Assembly (NCBI RefSeq): GCF_015223105.1
Contig: NZ_JADFTZ010000001.1
Coordinates: 310,001 to 374,000 of the forward strand
Source: Flavobacterium proteolyticum
Lineage (GTDB): Bacteria; Bacteroidota; Bacteroidia; Flavobacteriales; Flavobacteriaceae
Direction of reading: 5' to 3'
DNA length: 64,000 nt
Shown: in pieces, positions 26,538-34,324 of the stretch
Layout of the letters: every line of letters begins with the position of its first letter
How positions within the stretch are numbered: position 1 is the stretch's first letter
Made by a program: the position numbers and the translations under genes
The notes under the pieces: model-generated
Seen by the model: the letters and a program-made list of their open reading frames with translations, nothing else
Told to the model about the DNA's origin: nothing
The model's database searches: none

Positions 26538-27554
26538 TTATCTATTTCTGATTTTCTGTTCCCATTGCCAAGCGCTTGACAAAGCTTCTTCTAAAGAATA
26601 TTGAGCTTTCCAACCTAAAATAGCATTAGCTTTATCGGTATTGGCATAGGCTTCAATTACATCGCCTTCTCTTCTACCCACAATTTGATAATTTAATTTT
26701 TGATTGGACACTTTTTCAAAAGCATTAATTACTTCCAAAACCGAACTTCCCGTTCCAGTTCCTAAATTAAACGTTTCTACTTTTTCTGAGTTTTGTTTGT
26801 TTAACAAGCGTTGTAAGGCAATTACATGTGCTTTTGCTAAATCAACTACATGAATGTAGTCGCGAATTGCTGTACCATCAGGAGTTGGATAATCATCTCC
26901 AAAAACCGATAATTTTTCACGAAGTCCAAAAGCAGTTTGTGTAATAAATGGCACTAAATTTTGTGGAACTCCTAAAGGTAATTCGCCAATTTCAGCTGAA
27001 GGATGTGCTCCAATAGGGTTAAAGTAACGTAATAAAATAGAATTGATGCTAGTTACTTTTGCAACATCAGTTATAATTTCCTCACCTATTTGCTTCGTGT
27101 TTCCGTAAGGCGACATCGCAACTTGAATAGGTGCATTTTCGGTAATTGGCATTTTATCGGCTTGACCGTAAACCGTACAAGACGAACTGAAAATAAAATG
27201 AGCTTCTGATTTTTTTTGCAATTCTTGAAGTAAATACACTAAAGAATTGATATTATTTTCATAATACAACAATGGATTTTCAACACTTTCACCCACTGCT
27301 TTTGAAGCAGCAAAATGAATCACTCCTGAAATATCTTGGTATTTTGCAAAGAAACTTTGAACAACCGATTTATCTCGCAAATCGATATTTTCAAATAAAG
27401 TTTTTTTTCCTGTAATTCGCTCAATTCCGTCCAAAACATCAATAGATGAATTCGATAAATTATCAATAGCAATTACTTCAAAACCTTCATTTTGCAATTC
27501 CACAACTGTGTGAGAACCTATAAATCCTAAACCTCCTGTAACTAATATCTTCAT
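26538..27554 (-). CDS. galE: UDP-glucose 4-epimerase
   Basis: Interconverts UDP-glucose and UDP-galactose. A 338-aa extended short-chain dehydrogenase: NAD-binding GGLGFIGSH (7-15), Ser-Tyr-Lys active site (SSSCTVYG; Tyr150-x3-Lys154), RYFNPIGAHPSAEIGE and the RDYIHVVDLA segment. It lies downstream of a DegT-type aminotransferase on the same strand, separated by a 17-bp hairpin. The two probably supply sugar nucleotides for surface polysaccharide or LPS. Confidence 0.95.
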   Translation of the reverse strand: MKILVTGGLGFIGSHTVVELQNEGFEVIAIDNLSNSSIDVLDGIERITGKKTLFENIDLRDKSVVQSFFAKYQDISGVIHFAASKAVGESVENPLLYYENNINSLVYLLQELQKKSEAHFIFSSSCTVYGQADKMPITENAPIQVAMSPYGNTKQIGEEIITDVAKVTSINSILLRYFNPIGAHPSAEIGELPLGVPQNLVPFITQTAFGLREKLSVFGDDYPTPDGTAIRDYIHVVDLAKAHVIALQRLLNKQNSEKVETFNLGTGTGSSVLEVINAFEKVSNQKLNYQIVGRREGDVIEAYANTDKANAILGWKAQYSLEEALSSAWQWEQKIRNR

Positions 27555-27571
27555 TTTTTAGTTTTCAGTTA

Positions 27572-27612
27572 CAGTCGCAGTATACAGTAACCGTGACTGT
27601 ATACTGCGACTG
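27572..27612. repeat. Strong perfect hairpin between the DegT aminotransferase gene and galE
   Basis: Two 17-bp arms (27572-27588 and 27596-27612) are perfect complements with a 7-nt loop. No T tract follows on the minus strand, so it is not a classical terminator; it may be a palindromic repeat or an mRNA processing signal. Confidence 0.8.
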
Positions 27613-27619
27613 AACACTA

Positions 27620-28747
27620 TTACACGTATTCTAAAACAGCGTCTGTAATAAATTTAATTTGTTCGTCATCTAATTCCGTATGCATTGGTAACGCAATTAC
27701 TTCTTTTACCAATTGATTCGTCACAGGAAAATCTTCTTCTTTGTAACGTGCATCTGCATATGCTTTTTGACTGTGTAATGGAATTGGATAATAAATCGCA
27801 CATGGGATTCCTTTTGCTTGTAAATGTTCTAATAATCCATCGCGTTTTCCGTTTAAAATTCGGATTACATATTGATGAAATACATGACAATCACAAGATT
27901 CACAAATAGTTGGCGCCCAAATATTAGGATTTTTACCAAGGATTTCTGAATACTTTCTTGCAGCATCCTGACGGGCTTTGTTGTAGGCATCCAAATGTGG
28001 TAATTTCGCTTTCAAAACTCCAGCTTGAATACTATCTAAACGTGAATTCACACCTACTACATCATGATGATATCTTTCATACATTCCGTGGTTTACGATT
28101 CCTCTGATTTTGTGTGCTAAAGCGTCATCATTCGTAAAAATAGCTCCTCCATCTCCATAACAACCTAAATTTTTAGATGGAAAAAATGAAGTTGCAGCCA
28201 CATGACCAATAGTTCCTACTTTCTTTTTAGAACCATCTTTTGAAGTGTAATCTGCTCCAATAGCTTGAGCATTATCTTCGATAACATATAAATTATGTTC
28301 GCGAGCAATTTCCATAATCGCATCCATGTTTGCAGCACGACCGAATAAATGTACCGGAACAATCGCTTTTGTTTTTGGCGTAATGGCTTTACGAATTCCG
28401 TCAAGCGAAATGTTCATATTGTTCATATCCACATCTACTAAAACTGGAGTCAATTGCAACAATGCAATTACTTCCACTGTAGCTGCGAAAGTAAAATCGG
28501 CAGTAATAACTTCGTCACCTGGTTTCAAATCTAATCCCATCATGGCAATTTGCAACGCATCGGTTCCGTTAGCACATGGAATTACGTGTTTTACACCCAA
28601 ATATTTTTCTAAATCCGCTTGAAATTGGTGAACTAAAGGTCCGTTAATGTATGTATTCGTATCTAAAACCTCTTGAATAGAAGCATTTACTTCTTCTTTT
28701 ATTTTTTCGTATTGACTTTTTAAGTCAACCATTTGTAATTTTCTCAT
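27620..28747 (-). CDS. DegT/DnrJ/EryC1/StrS family aminotransferase
   Basis: A 375-aa PLP-dependent sugar aminotransferase (3-keto or 4-keto nucleotide sugars). Motifs: PCANGTDALQIAM, VITADFTFAATVE, VIEDNAQAIGADY and the Schiff-base Lys192 in SFFPSKNLGCYGDGGA. The Cys pair in CESCDCHVFHQYVIR is typical of this subgroup. Which sugar it acts on cannot be read; LPS or O-antigen precursor synthesis is inferred from galE and waaA nearby. It has its own promoter element (28822-28829). Confidence 0.92.
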   Translation of the reverse strand: MRKLQMVDLKSQYEKIKEEVNASIQEVLDTNTYINGPLVHQFQADLEKYLGVKHVIPCANGTDALQIAMMGLDLKPGDEVITADFTFAATVEVIALLQLTPVLVDVDMNNMNISLDGIRKAITPKTKAIVPVHLFGRAANMDAIMEIAREHNLYVIEDNAQAIGADYTSKDGSKKKVGTIGHVAATSFFPSKNLGCYGDGGAIFTNDDALAHKIRGIVNHGMYERYHHDVVGVNSRLDSIQAGVLKAKLPHLDAYNKARQDAARKYSEILGKNPNIWAPTICESCDCHVFHQYVIRILNGKRDGLLEHLQAKGIPCAIYYPIPLHSQKAYADARYKEEDFPVTNQLVKEVIALPMHTELDDEQIKFITDAVLEYV

Positions 28748-28755
28748 TGAAAAAT

Positions 28756-28789
28756 AAGTTTAAAAGTTTAAAGTTTAAAAGTTTAAAGT
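28756..28789. repeat. Short tandem repeat (AAGTTTAAA units)
   Basis: Four near-identical units of AAGTTTAAA(A) just upstream of the aminotransferase gene. A similar array lies at 53190-53220. Confidence 0.7.
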
Positions 28790-28821
28790 GAAATCACCTT
28801 CGTTTTTACTTTTAACAAGAA

Positions 28822-28829
28822 CAAAAATA
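28822..28829 (-). promoter_or_regulatory. Putative promoter of the DegT-galE transcript
   Basis: The minus strand reads TATTTTTG (TAnnTTTG), with a possible -33 TTG 20 nt upstream (28850-28852). Confidence 0.45.
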
Positions 28830-28899
28830 GTCAATAATTGATTAGTTGGCAATGAATTTTCATAAAGAAACTGTATTTTCGCAATAGATATTTACCAAC

Positions 28900-30144
28900 A
28901 TGTTATTTCTATATAATTTAGTAGTCATTTTAGCCTCACAACTTTTGAAGCTTGTTGCTCATTTCAGTCCAAAAATGAAACTTTTTGTTGATGGACGAAA
29001 ATCGGTTTTTCAAACTTTGTCTGATAAAATTCAATCTTCGGATAAAACCATTTGGTTTCATGCGGCTTCATTAGGTGAATACGAACAAGGTTTACCTGTA
29101 ATTGAAGCAATCAAACAACAATTCCCAAATCATAAAATTGTGGTTACTTTTTTTTCGCCTTCGGGTTATGAAGTCCGAAAAAACAATACAGTTGCTGATG
29201 TTACGGTTTATTTGCCTTTGGATACGATTTCGAATGCGAAACAATTTATTCAGTTGGTTCATCCCGAAATGGCATTTTTCATTAAATACGAATATTGGCC
29301 TAATTATCTGAACGAGCTAAAAAAACAACAAATTAAAACCTATTTAATTTCTGGAATTTTAAGAGAAAACCAAGCGTTTTTTAAATGGTATGGCGGATTT
29401 TATAGAAACGCACTTAAAGCATTTGATTACTTTTTTGTTCAGAATGAAAGCTCAAAAACACTTTTACAAAGTATTGGATTCAATAACGTAAAAGTTTCTG
29501 GCGATACGCGTTTTGATCGTGTGGTTTCGATATTAGAACGTGATAATTCATTGGATTTCATCGAACAGTTCAAAGACAACAAAACCACAATCGTCATCGG
29601 AAGTTCTTGGCCAAAAGATGAAAGTTTATTAGTGAATTACATCAATCAAAGTTCGGATGATGTGAAATTTATTATTGCACCGCATAATATTAAACAAGAG
29701 CAAATTTTAAATCTCAAAAATCAAATTCAAAAGAAAACGATTTTGTTTTCTGAAAACGTAGAGACGCGATTAATCGCGTCTTTACAGGAATATTCGGTTT
29801 TCATTATCGACACCATCGGAATTTTAACCAAAATCTATTCGTATGCAGATATTGCTTACGTAGGTGGTGGTTTTGGAAATCCTGGCGTTCATAATATTTT
29901 AGAACCGGCAACTTTTGGAGTTCCAGTTGTGATTGGCCCAAATTACTCGCATTTTGCTGAAGCTACGGCTTTGGTAAATATGGAAGGTTGTATTTCGATT
30001 CAAAATCAAATTCAACTAAATGAAGCCTTTGATTTATTACTTCACAACGAAGACGAACGATTAGAAAAAGGGCACATTTGCAGCACTTTTGTACAAATGA
30101 ATAAAGGAGCGACTCAAACGATTATGAATCATATTTTGGACTAA
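28900..30144 (+). CDS. waaA: 3-deoxy-D-manno-octulosonic acid (Kdo) transferase
   Basis: Adds Kdo to lipid A precursor at the inner membrane, a key step of LPS core synthesis. At 414 aa, with an N-terminal hydrophobic segment (LYNLVVILASQLLKLVA), the acceptor-side HAASLGEYEQGLPV, VTFFSPSGYEV and the C-terminal donor-binding DIAYVGGGFGNPGVHNILEPA and GVPVVIGP. Residues 287-296 (VETRLIASLQ) are encoded by a 28-nt palindrome that looks like an inserted repeat in a variable linker. The stop overlaps the next ATG by 1 nt. Confidence 0.95.
   Translation: MLFLYNLVVILASQLLKLVAHFSPKMKLFVDGRKSVFQTLSDKIQSSDKTIWFHAASLGEYEQGLPVIEAIKQQFPNHKIVVTFFSPSGYEVRKNNTVADVTVYLPLDTISNAKQFIQLVHPEMAFFIKYEYWPNYLNELKKQQIKTYLISGILRENQAFFKWYGGFYRNALKAFDYFFVQNESSKTLLQSIGFNNVKVSGDTRFDRVVSILERDNSLDFIEQFKDNKTTIVIGSSWPKDESLLVNYINQSSDDVKFIIAPHNIKQEQILNLKNQIQKKTILFSENVETRLIASLQEYSVFIIDTIGILTKIYSYADIAYVGGGFGNPGVHNILEPATFGVPVVIGPNYSHFAEATALVNMEGCISIQNQIQLNEAFDLLLHNEDERLEKGHICSTFVQMNKGATQTIMNHILD
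29758..29785. repeat. Palindromic repeat inside waaA
   Basis: A 28-nt inverted repeat around AGACGCGATT/AATCGCGTCT (29762-29781 perfect), in frame with waaA. Its core recurs in the terminator at 10160-10182, and this GAGACGCGA motif is known to me as a dispersed repeat in bacterial genomes. Confidence 0.75.
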
Positions 30145-30593
30145 TGACAACCTTCAAACTATTAGAAATTGCAGATATTGAAATCATCACTCAAATGATG
30201 CAAGATTTCTATGCGATTGACAATTATCCTATGGATGTTGAAGTAGCTAAAACTTTGTTTCAAGAATTTATTTCTAATGAACATCTAGGTAAATCTTGGT
30301 TGATTTATTCTGAAAAAGAAATTGTAGGCTACATCATTCTCACTTTTATTTTCAGCTTTGAATATGGCGGAAAAATTGCTTTTGTAGACGAATTATTCAT
30401 CAAACAAACCGCTCGAGGAAAAGGTTTTGGAAAAGAAGCAATTCAGTTTATTCAAAGTGAAGTTCCTAAATTATCGTTAAAATTACTGTATTTAGAAGTC
30501 GAACCGCACAACGAAAACGCACAAAAATTGTATCTTGCACACGATTTTGAACTTCACAATCGAAAATTAATGAAGTACAAAGTCACTAAATAA
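30144..30593 (+). CDS. GNAT family N-acetyltransferase
   Basis: A 149-aa GNAT domain. The acetyl-CoA-binding segment is AFVDELFIKQTARGKGFGKEAIQFIQ (R/Q-x2-G-x-G/A type), and the C-terminal LYLEVEPHNENAQKLYLAHDFE is typical of motif B. The substrate is unknown. ATG overlaps the waaA stop by one base (taATGa), which implies translational coupling. Confidence 0.9.
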   Translation: MTTFKLLEIADIEIITQMMQDFYAIDNYPMDVEVAKTLFQEFISNEHLGKSWLIYSEKEIVGYIILTFIFSFEYGGKIAFVDELFIKQTARGKGFGKEAIQFIQSEVPKLSLKLLYLEVEPHNENAQKLYLAHDFELHNRKLMKYKVTK

Positions 30594-30603
30594 AATTATT
30601 CTT

Positions 30604-32757
30604 ATGAAATTTTTAAAATTACTACTTGTTTTATTTGTTATCCAAGTTCAAGCGCAACAAGGAGGCATGTGGATTCCCTCGTTATTGAAAGGAACCAACG
30701 AAAAAGAAATGAAAGCTTTGGGAATGAAAATTAGTGCCGATGATATTTATTCGGTAAATAATTCCAGCTTAAAAGATGCTGTTCCTCATTTTGATGGCGG
30801 TTGTACAGCAGAAATGATTTCGCCAAAAGGACTTTTATTAACTAATCACCACTGTGGATATGACAATATTCAAAGTCATTCTACTATTGAAAACGATTAT
30901 TTAACGAATGGTTTTTGGGCTTATAAAATGGAAGACGAATTGCCAAACAAAGATTTAACAGTAACATTCATCATTAAAATTGAAGATGTAACTACTAAAA
31001 TTTTTGAAGGTGTTTTAAATCTTCCAACAGAAAGCGACAAACAAAAAAGAATCCAACAAAATATTGCAACGGTTAGCAAAAGTTTCCAAAAAGAAGCTTG
31101 GCAAGATGTCATGATTCGTGCTTTTTATGATGGAAATCAATACTTATTATTCGTAACTGAAAATTTCAAAGACGTTCGTTTAGTTGGTGCGCCGCCGAGT
31201 TCAATTGGAAAATTTGGTTCAGATACTGATAACTGGGTTTGGCCTCGTCATACTGGAGATTTCTCTTTATTTAGAGTTTATGCAGACAAAAACAATCGTC
31301 CTGCAGAATATTCAAAAGACAACATTCCTTACACACCAAAACACTTTTTCCCAGTTTCAGCAAAAGGAATTCAGGAAAACGATTTCACCATGGTAATGGG
31401 TTATCCAGGAAGAACTCAGGAGTATTTACCATCATTCGCAGTAGAACAAATTGTAAATGATTTGAATCCAGCTAAAATTGAAATTCGTGATGCGGCTTTG
31501 AAAGTGCAAGATGGTTTCATGAGAAAAGACAACGCAATTAAAATTCAGTACGCGTCAAAATACGCAGGTGTTGCGAATTATTGGAAAAAATGGATTGGAG
31601 AAACTAAAGGTTTGAAAAAATCGAATGCGGTTGCTATTAAAAAAGATTTCGAAAAGAAATTCCAAGAAAGAGTCAATAAAGCTGGCAAACAAGTCGAATA
31701 CGGAACTATTTTAGCTGATTTTGAAAAGAACTACAAAGACATAAGAGAATATGCTATCGCAAGAGATTACTTTACTGAAGTTGTTTTACGTAATTCAGAA
31801 ATTTTATCTTTTGGATACCGTTTATACCAATTAGAGCAAGTTTATAATACAAGAGGTGAGCAAGCTTTCAATGATAGAAAAAACAATTTAATTTCTGCAT
31901 TTGAAGGTTTATACAAAGATTACAGCGCTCAAGTGGATGAAAAAGTTTTCGAACAATTGATCAATTTATATGCTACAAAATCACCAAAACAGTTTTTACC
32001 AGAAAGTTTAAACAATGTTAATGCTTCAGCTTTAACAGCTAGTGTTTTTGGTTCTTCAAAATTAACGAGCTTTAATGGTTTGAAAGAATTATTAAATGGT
32101 GATGTGAAATCAGTTCTAGAAAAATTAAATCAGGATAAAGGTTACCAATTAGTAAAATCAATTGCGGATAGTTACCAAAAAAATGTAGCACCTAAGTTTG
32201 ATGAGATCAATTTAAAAAATATCGCATTACAAAGAACCTACATGAAAGGAATTATGGAATTCTTCCCTAACGATAGAATTTTCCCTGATGCTAACAGTAC
32301 ATTACGTGTAACTTATGGAAAAGTAAAAGGCTACAAACCAAGCGATGCAGTTATTTACGAACCAGTAAGTTATTTAGATGGAGTTATCGAAAAATACATT
32401 CCAGGCGATTACGAATTTGATGTTCCTAAAAAACTAATCGATTTGTATAACGCAAAAGATTATGGAAGATATGCTGATAAAAACGGAAAAATGCCATTAG
32501 CATTTATTGCAACGAATCATACTACTGGAGGAAACTCCGGAAGTCCAGCTTTAGACGCAAAAGGAAACCTAATCGGATTGAACTTTGATAGAGTTTGGGA
32601 AGGTACAATGAGCGACATTTATTATAGTCCAGAAATCTGTAGAAACATCATGGTTGATGCACGCTACATTTTATTTGTGATTGATAAATTTGCAGGAGCT
32701 AAAAACCTTATCGAAGAGATGACAATTGTTTATCCTAAGTCACAAAAAGCCAAATAA
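30604..32757 (+). CDS. S46 family dipeptidyl peptidase, DPP11-type
   Basis: A 717-aa exported serine dipeptidyl peptidase. After the signal peptide (1-18, ending VQAQ) come the catalytic His in LLTNHHCGYDN (residues 79-88), the Asp-containing TGDFSLFRVYAD and nucleophile Ser645 in TGGNSGSPALD. The selectivity residue is Arg663 in NFDRVWEG. In Porphyromonas gingivalis this residue is Arg in DPP11 (Asp/Glu at P1) and Gly in DPP7, and the Ser-to-Arg spacing of 18 equals that of DPP11 Ser655/Arg673. A periplasmic enzyme releasing acidic dipeptides is therefore predicted. Confidence 0.93.
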   Translation: MKFLKLLLVLFVIQVQAQQGGMWIPSLLKGTNEKEMKALGMKISADDIYSVNNSSLKDAVPHFDGGCTAEMISPKGLLLTNHHCGYDNIQSHSTIENDYLTNGFWAYKMEDELPNKDLTVTFIIKIEDVTTKIFEGVLNLPTESDKQKRIQQNIATVSKSFQKEAWQDVMIRAFYDGNQYLLFVTENFKDVRLVGAPPSSIGKFGSDTDNWVWPRHTGDFSLFRVYADKNNRPAEYSKDNIPYTPKHFFPVSAKGIQENDFTMVMGYPGRTQEYLPSFAVEQIVNDLNPAKIEIRDAALKVQDGFMRKDNAIKIQYASKYAGVANYWKKWIGETKGLKKSNAVAIKKDFEKKFQERVNKAGKQVEYGTILADFEKNYKDIREYAIARDYFTEVVLRNSEILSFGYRLYQLEQVYNTRGEQAFNDRKNNLISAFEGLYKDYSAQVDEKVFEQLINLYATKSPKQFLPESLNNVNASALTASVFGSSKLTSFNGLKELLNGDVKSVLEKLNQDKGYQLVKSIADSYQKNVAPKFDEINLKNIALQRTYMKGIMEFFPNDRIFPDANSTLRVTYGKVKGYKPSDAVIYEPVSYLDGVIEKYIPGDYEFDVPKKLIDLYNAKDYGRYADKNGKMPLAFIATNHTTGGNSGSPALDAKGNLIGLNFDRVWEGTMSDIYYSPEICRNIMVDARYILFVIDKFAGAKNLIEEMTIVYPKSQKAK

Positions 32758-32856
32758 TTACAAATATTTTTAAAAATAAAAAGTTTGGCACACCATTTGA
32801 AATAAAGCATTTCGGAATCCAGAGAAAAAAAATGAAAAAAAATGTCTAAAAATATT

Positions 32857-32884
32857 TTGACATGTTAAAAAATTTATATCTTTG
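32857..32884 (+). promoter_or_regulatory. Promoter of the first tandem small lipoprotein gene
   Basis: TTG (-33, 32857-32859), a 17-nt spacer and TATCTTTG (-7, 32877-32884): a good Bacteroidota promoter, with a leader of about 33 nt before the ATG at 32921. Confidence 0.6.
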
Positions 32885-32920
32885 CTCCGAATTAATAATT
32901 AACCTTTATAATTTAGTAAG

Positions 32921-33127
32921 ATGAAAAAAGTTGTTTTAAGTTTAGCAATTGTTGCTGCTATGTTCGTTTCATGTAAAGAAAATGCTGCTGAAGAAACTCC
33001 AGCTGTTGACTCAACTGTAGTTGAAACTCCTGCTGTTGAAGAAGCTCCTGTAGCTGATTCTACTGCTGTAGTTGCTGATTCTGCTGCTGCTGCTGCACCT
33101 GCTACTGAAGCTGCACCTGCTAAGTAA
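32921..33127 (+). CDS. Small Ala/Pro-rich lipoprotein, tandem copy 1
   Basis: A 68-aa lipoprotein with lipobox FVSC (Cys18), followed by an acidic low-complexity tail of Ala, Pro, Val, Thr and Glu (TPAVDSTVVETPAVEEAP). The first 17 residues differ from the next gene by one residue (I/V), so the two are recent paralogues. It is probably an abundant structural or stress lipoprotein; the function is unknown. Confidence 0.82.
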   Translation: MKKVVLSLAIVAAMFVSCKENAAEETPAVDSTVVETPAVEEAPVADSTAVVADSAAAAAPATEAAPAK

Positions 33128-33149
33128 TTTATTGCTGACAGAAAAAATC

Positions 33150-33176
33150 AAGCTCCACAATGTGGGGCTTTTTTTT
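33150..33176 (+). terminator. Terminator between the tandem lipoprotein genes
   Basis: AAGCTCCA/TGGGGCTT stem (one G-T pair) with loop CAATG and a T tract. Confidence 0.8.
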
Positions 33177-33246
33177 AAACATATAGAAAAGAGAATAGTG
33201 CAATCCTATTCAAAATAAAATTTTAACCTTTTATAATTAAAACAAA

Positions 33247-33474
33247 ATGAAAAAAGTTGTATTAAGTTTAGCAGTTGTTGCTGCTATGTTCGTTTCTTGT
33301 AAAGAAGCTGCTGCTGAGGCAGAAACTGCAGTTGATTCTACTGCTACTGAAGTAACTGAAACTGTTGAAGCTGTTGCTGACTCTACTGCTGTAGTTGCTG
33401 ATTCTGCTGCTGCTAAAGTTGAAGGAGCTGCTACTGAAGCTGTTGAAGCAGTTAAAGAAGAAGTAAAAAAATAA
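33247..33474 (+). CDS. Small Ala/Glu-rich lipoprotein, tandem copy 2
   Basis: A 75-aa lipoprotein with lipobox FVSC (Cys18) and a tail rich in Ala, Glu, Val and Thr ending VEAVKEEVKK. The signal peptide and the segment VADSTAVVADSAA are shared with copy 1, while the tail differs: it is more helical and charged, like the 24687 lipoprotein. A terminator separates it from copy 1, so each copy can be transcribed alone. The function is unknown. Confidence 0.82.
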   Translation: MKKVVLSLAVVAAMFVSCKEAAAEAETAVDSTATEVTETVEAVADSTAVVADSAAAKVEGAATEAVEAVKEEVKK

Positions 33475-33494
33475 TTTAAAATTATTTTATAATG

Positions 33495-33523
33495 AAAAGC
33501 CTTGCATTGCAAGGCTTTTTTTT
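33495..33523. terminator. Terminator after tandem lipoprotein copy 2
   Basis: An 11-bp stem AAAAGCCTTGC/GCAAGGCTTTT with a 3-nt loop and T8, between convergent genes. Confidence 0.9.
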
Positions 33524-33875
33524 ATTCTGATGGTCCAAATATATCTTCGGCTGATGAAAAATCTAAAAATTCTGCTTTATCTGCATACTTTACTATTTCA
33601 TCAATCCCTTTTTGAAGAAGCAATTGGGTCGTATATCTTCTACTGACAGCTATTTCGTGCTCATCCAATATCAATCGAAAGAAAAACTTTCCGCTAGACG
33701 ATTTAAAACGCATAAAAACGCATCGTTCTAAAGAAGTTTTAAGTTTTTCTATCTCCTCTTCACACTCAAAACGCAATTCGAAATCGTTGCTCGTAAAAAT
33801 CGTTTTTCCTTTTCTGGAAACAAACTCATATTTATAAACTCCACTTAATCGTTGTGCGATTACAAATGTACCCAT
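33522..33875 (-). CDS. DUF1508 (YegP-like) protein
   Basis: A 117-aa protein with the DUF1508 core FMRFKSSSGKFFFRLILDEHEIAVSRRYTT and an N-terminal related half (YKYEFVSRKGKTIFTSNDFE), which together give the usual duplicated beta-beta-alpha layout. It is small, has no signal peptide, and its function is unknown. It is convergent with the tandem lipoproteins. Confidence 0.82.
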   Translation of the reverse strand: MGTFVIAQRLSGVYKYEFVSRKGKTIFTSNDFELRFECEEEIEKLKTSLERCVFMRFKSSSGKFFFRLILDEHEIAVSRRYTTQLLLQKGIDEIVKYADKAEFLDFSSAEDIFGPSE

Positions 33876-33950
33876 AGTAGTTGATTAATGATTTCATAAA
33901 GAATTCTTTAAAGATAACAGAAAATTCTAAATAGAGAATTTTATAAACAA

Positions 33951-33982
33951 AAAAAGCTCCAAACATAGTTTGAAGCTTTTTG
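33951..33982 (-). terminator. Terminator after tRNA-Leu
   Basis: On the minus strand, an imperfect AAAAAGCTTCAAAC/GTTTGGAGCTTTTT stem with a T tract lies directly after the tRNA-Leu 3' end. Confidence 0.75.
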
Positions 33983-34068
33983 TACTCAAGGCGGGACTTG
34001 AACCCGCACGGGCATTACTACCCACTGGATTTTAAGTCCAGCGTGTCTACCAATTCCACCACTCGAGC
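33983..34068 (-). tRNA. tRNA-Leu (anticodon TAA)
   Basis: An 86-nt class II tRNA. Visible are the acceptor stem GCTCGAG/CTTGAGT, D-arm with TGGTAGACACG, anticodon loop CTTAAAA (TAA), a long variable arm and the T-arm GGGTTCAAGTCCC. CCA is not encoded. Confidence 0.95.
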
Positions 34069-34089
34069 AAATATTTTTAGGTAGTTTAG

Positions 34090-34162
34090 AGCGAAAAACG
34101 GGGTTCGAACCCGCGACCTCGACCTTGGCAAGGTCGCGCTCTACCAACTGAGCTATTTTCGC
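34090..34162 (-). tRNA. tRNA-Gly (anticodon GCC)
   Basis: A 73-nt tRNA with acceptor GCGAAAA/TTTTCGC, D-arm AGCTCAGTTGGTAGAGC, anticodon loop TTGCCAA (GCC) and T-arm GGGTTCGAACCCC. CCA is not encoded. It is 21 nt upstream of tRNA-Leu on the same strand, so the two are co-transcribed. Confidence 0.96.
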
Positions 34163-34218
34163 GTTTCGTTTCGTTATCTTTTAAAGAACGTCGCCATACT
34201 TGTTCCGTATTGCGAGTG

Positions 34219-34248
34219 CAAATATAGAACATATTTTTATTCTTGCAA
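34219..34248 (-). promoter_or_regulatory. Promoter of the tRNA-Gly/tRNA-Leu unit
   Basis: On the minus strand, TTG (34246-34248), a 19-nt spacer and TATATTTG (34219-34226) lie about 57 nt upstream of the tRNA-Gly 5' end. Confidence 0.6.
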
Positions 34249-34324
34249 GCACTTTTTAAATAAAAATTAAAACTTTTTTCGAACTTTTCTTTAACCTTTT
34301 GATAACGAATAATTTATTTTAAAA

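Noticed and set aside
33921..33942. AAAATTCT/AGAATTTT hairpin between the DUF1508 gene and tRNA-Leu
   Set aside because: Short, very AT-rich and without a T tract or conserved feature; the terminator at 33951-33982 explains the region.
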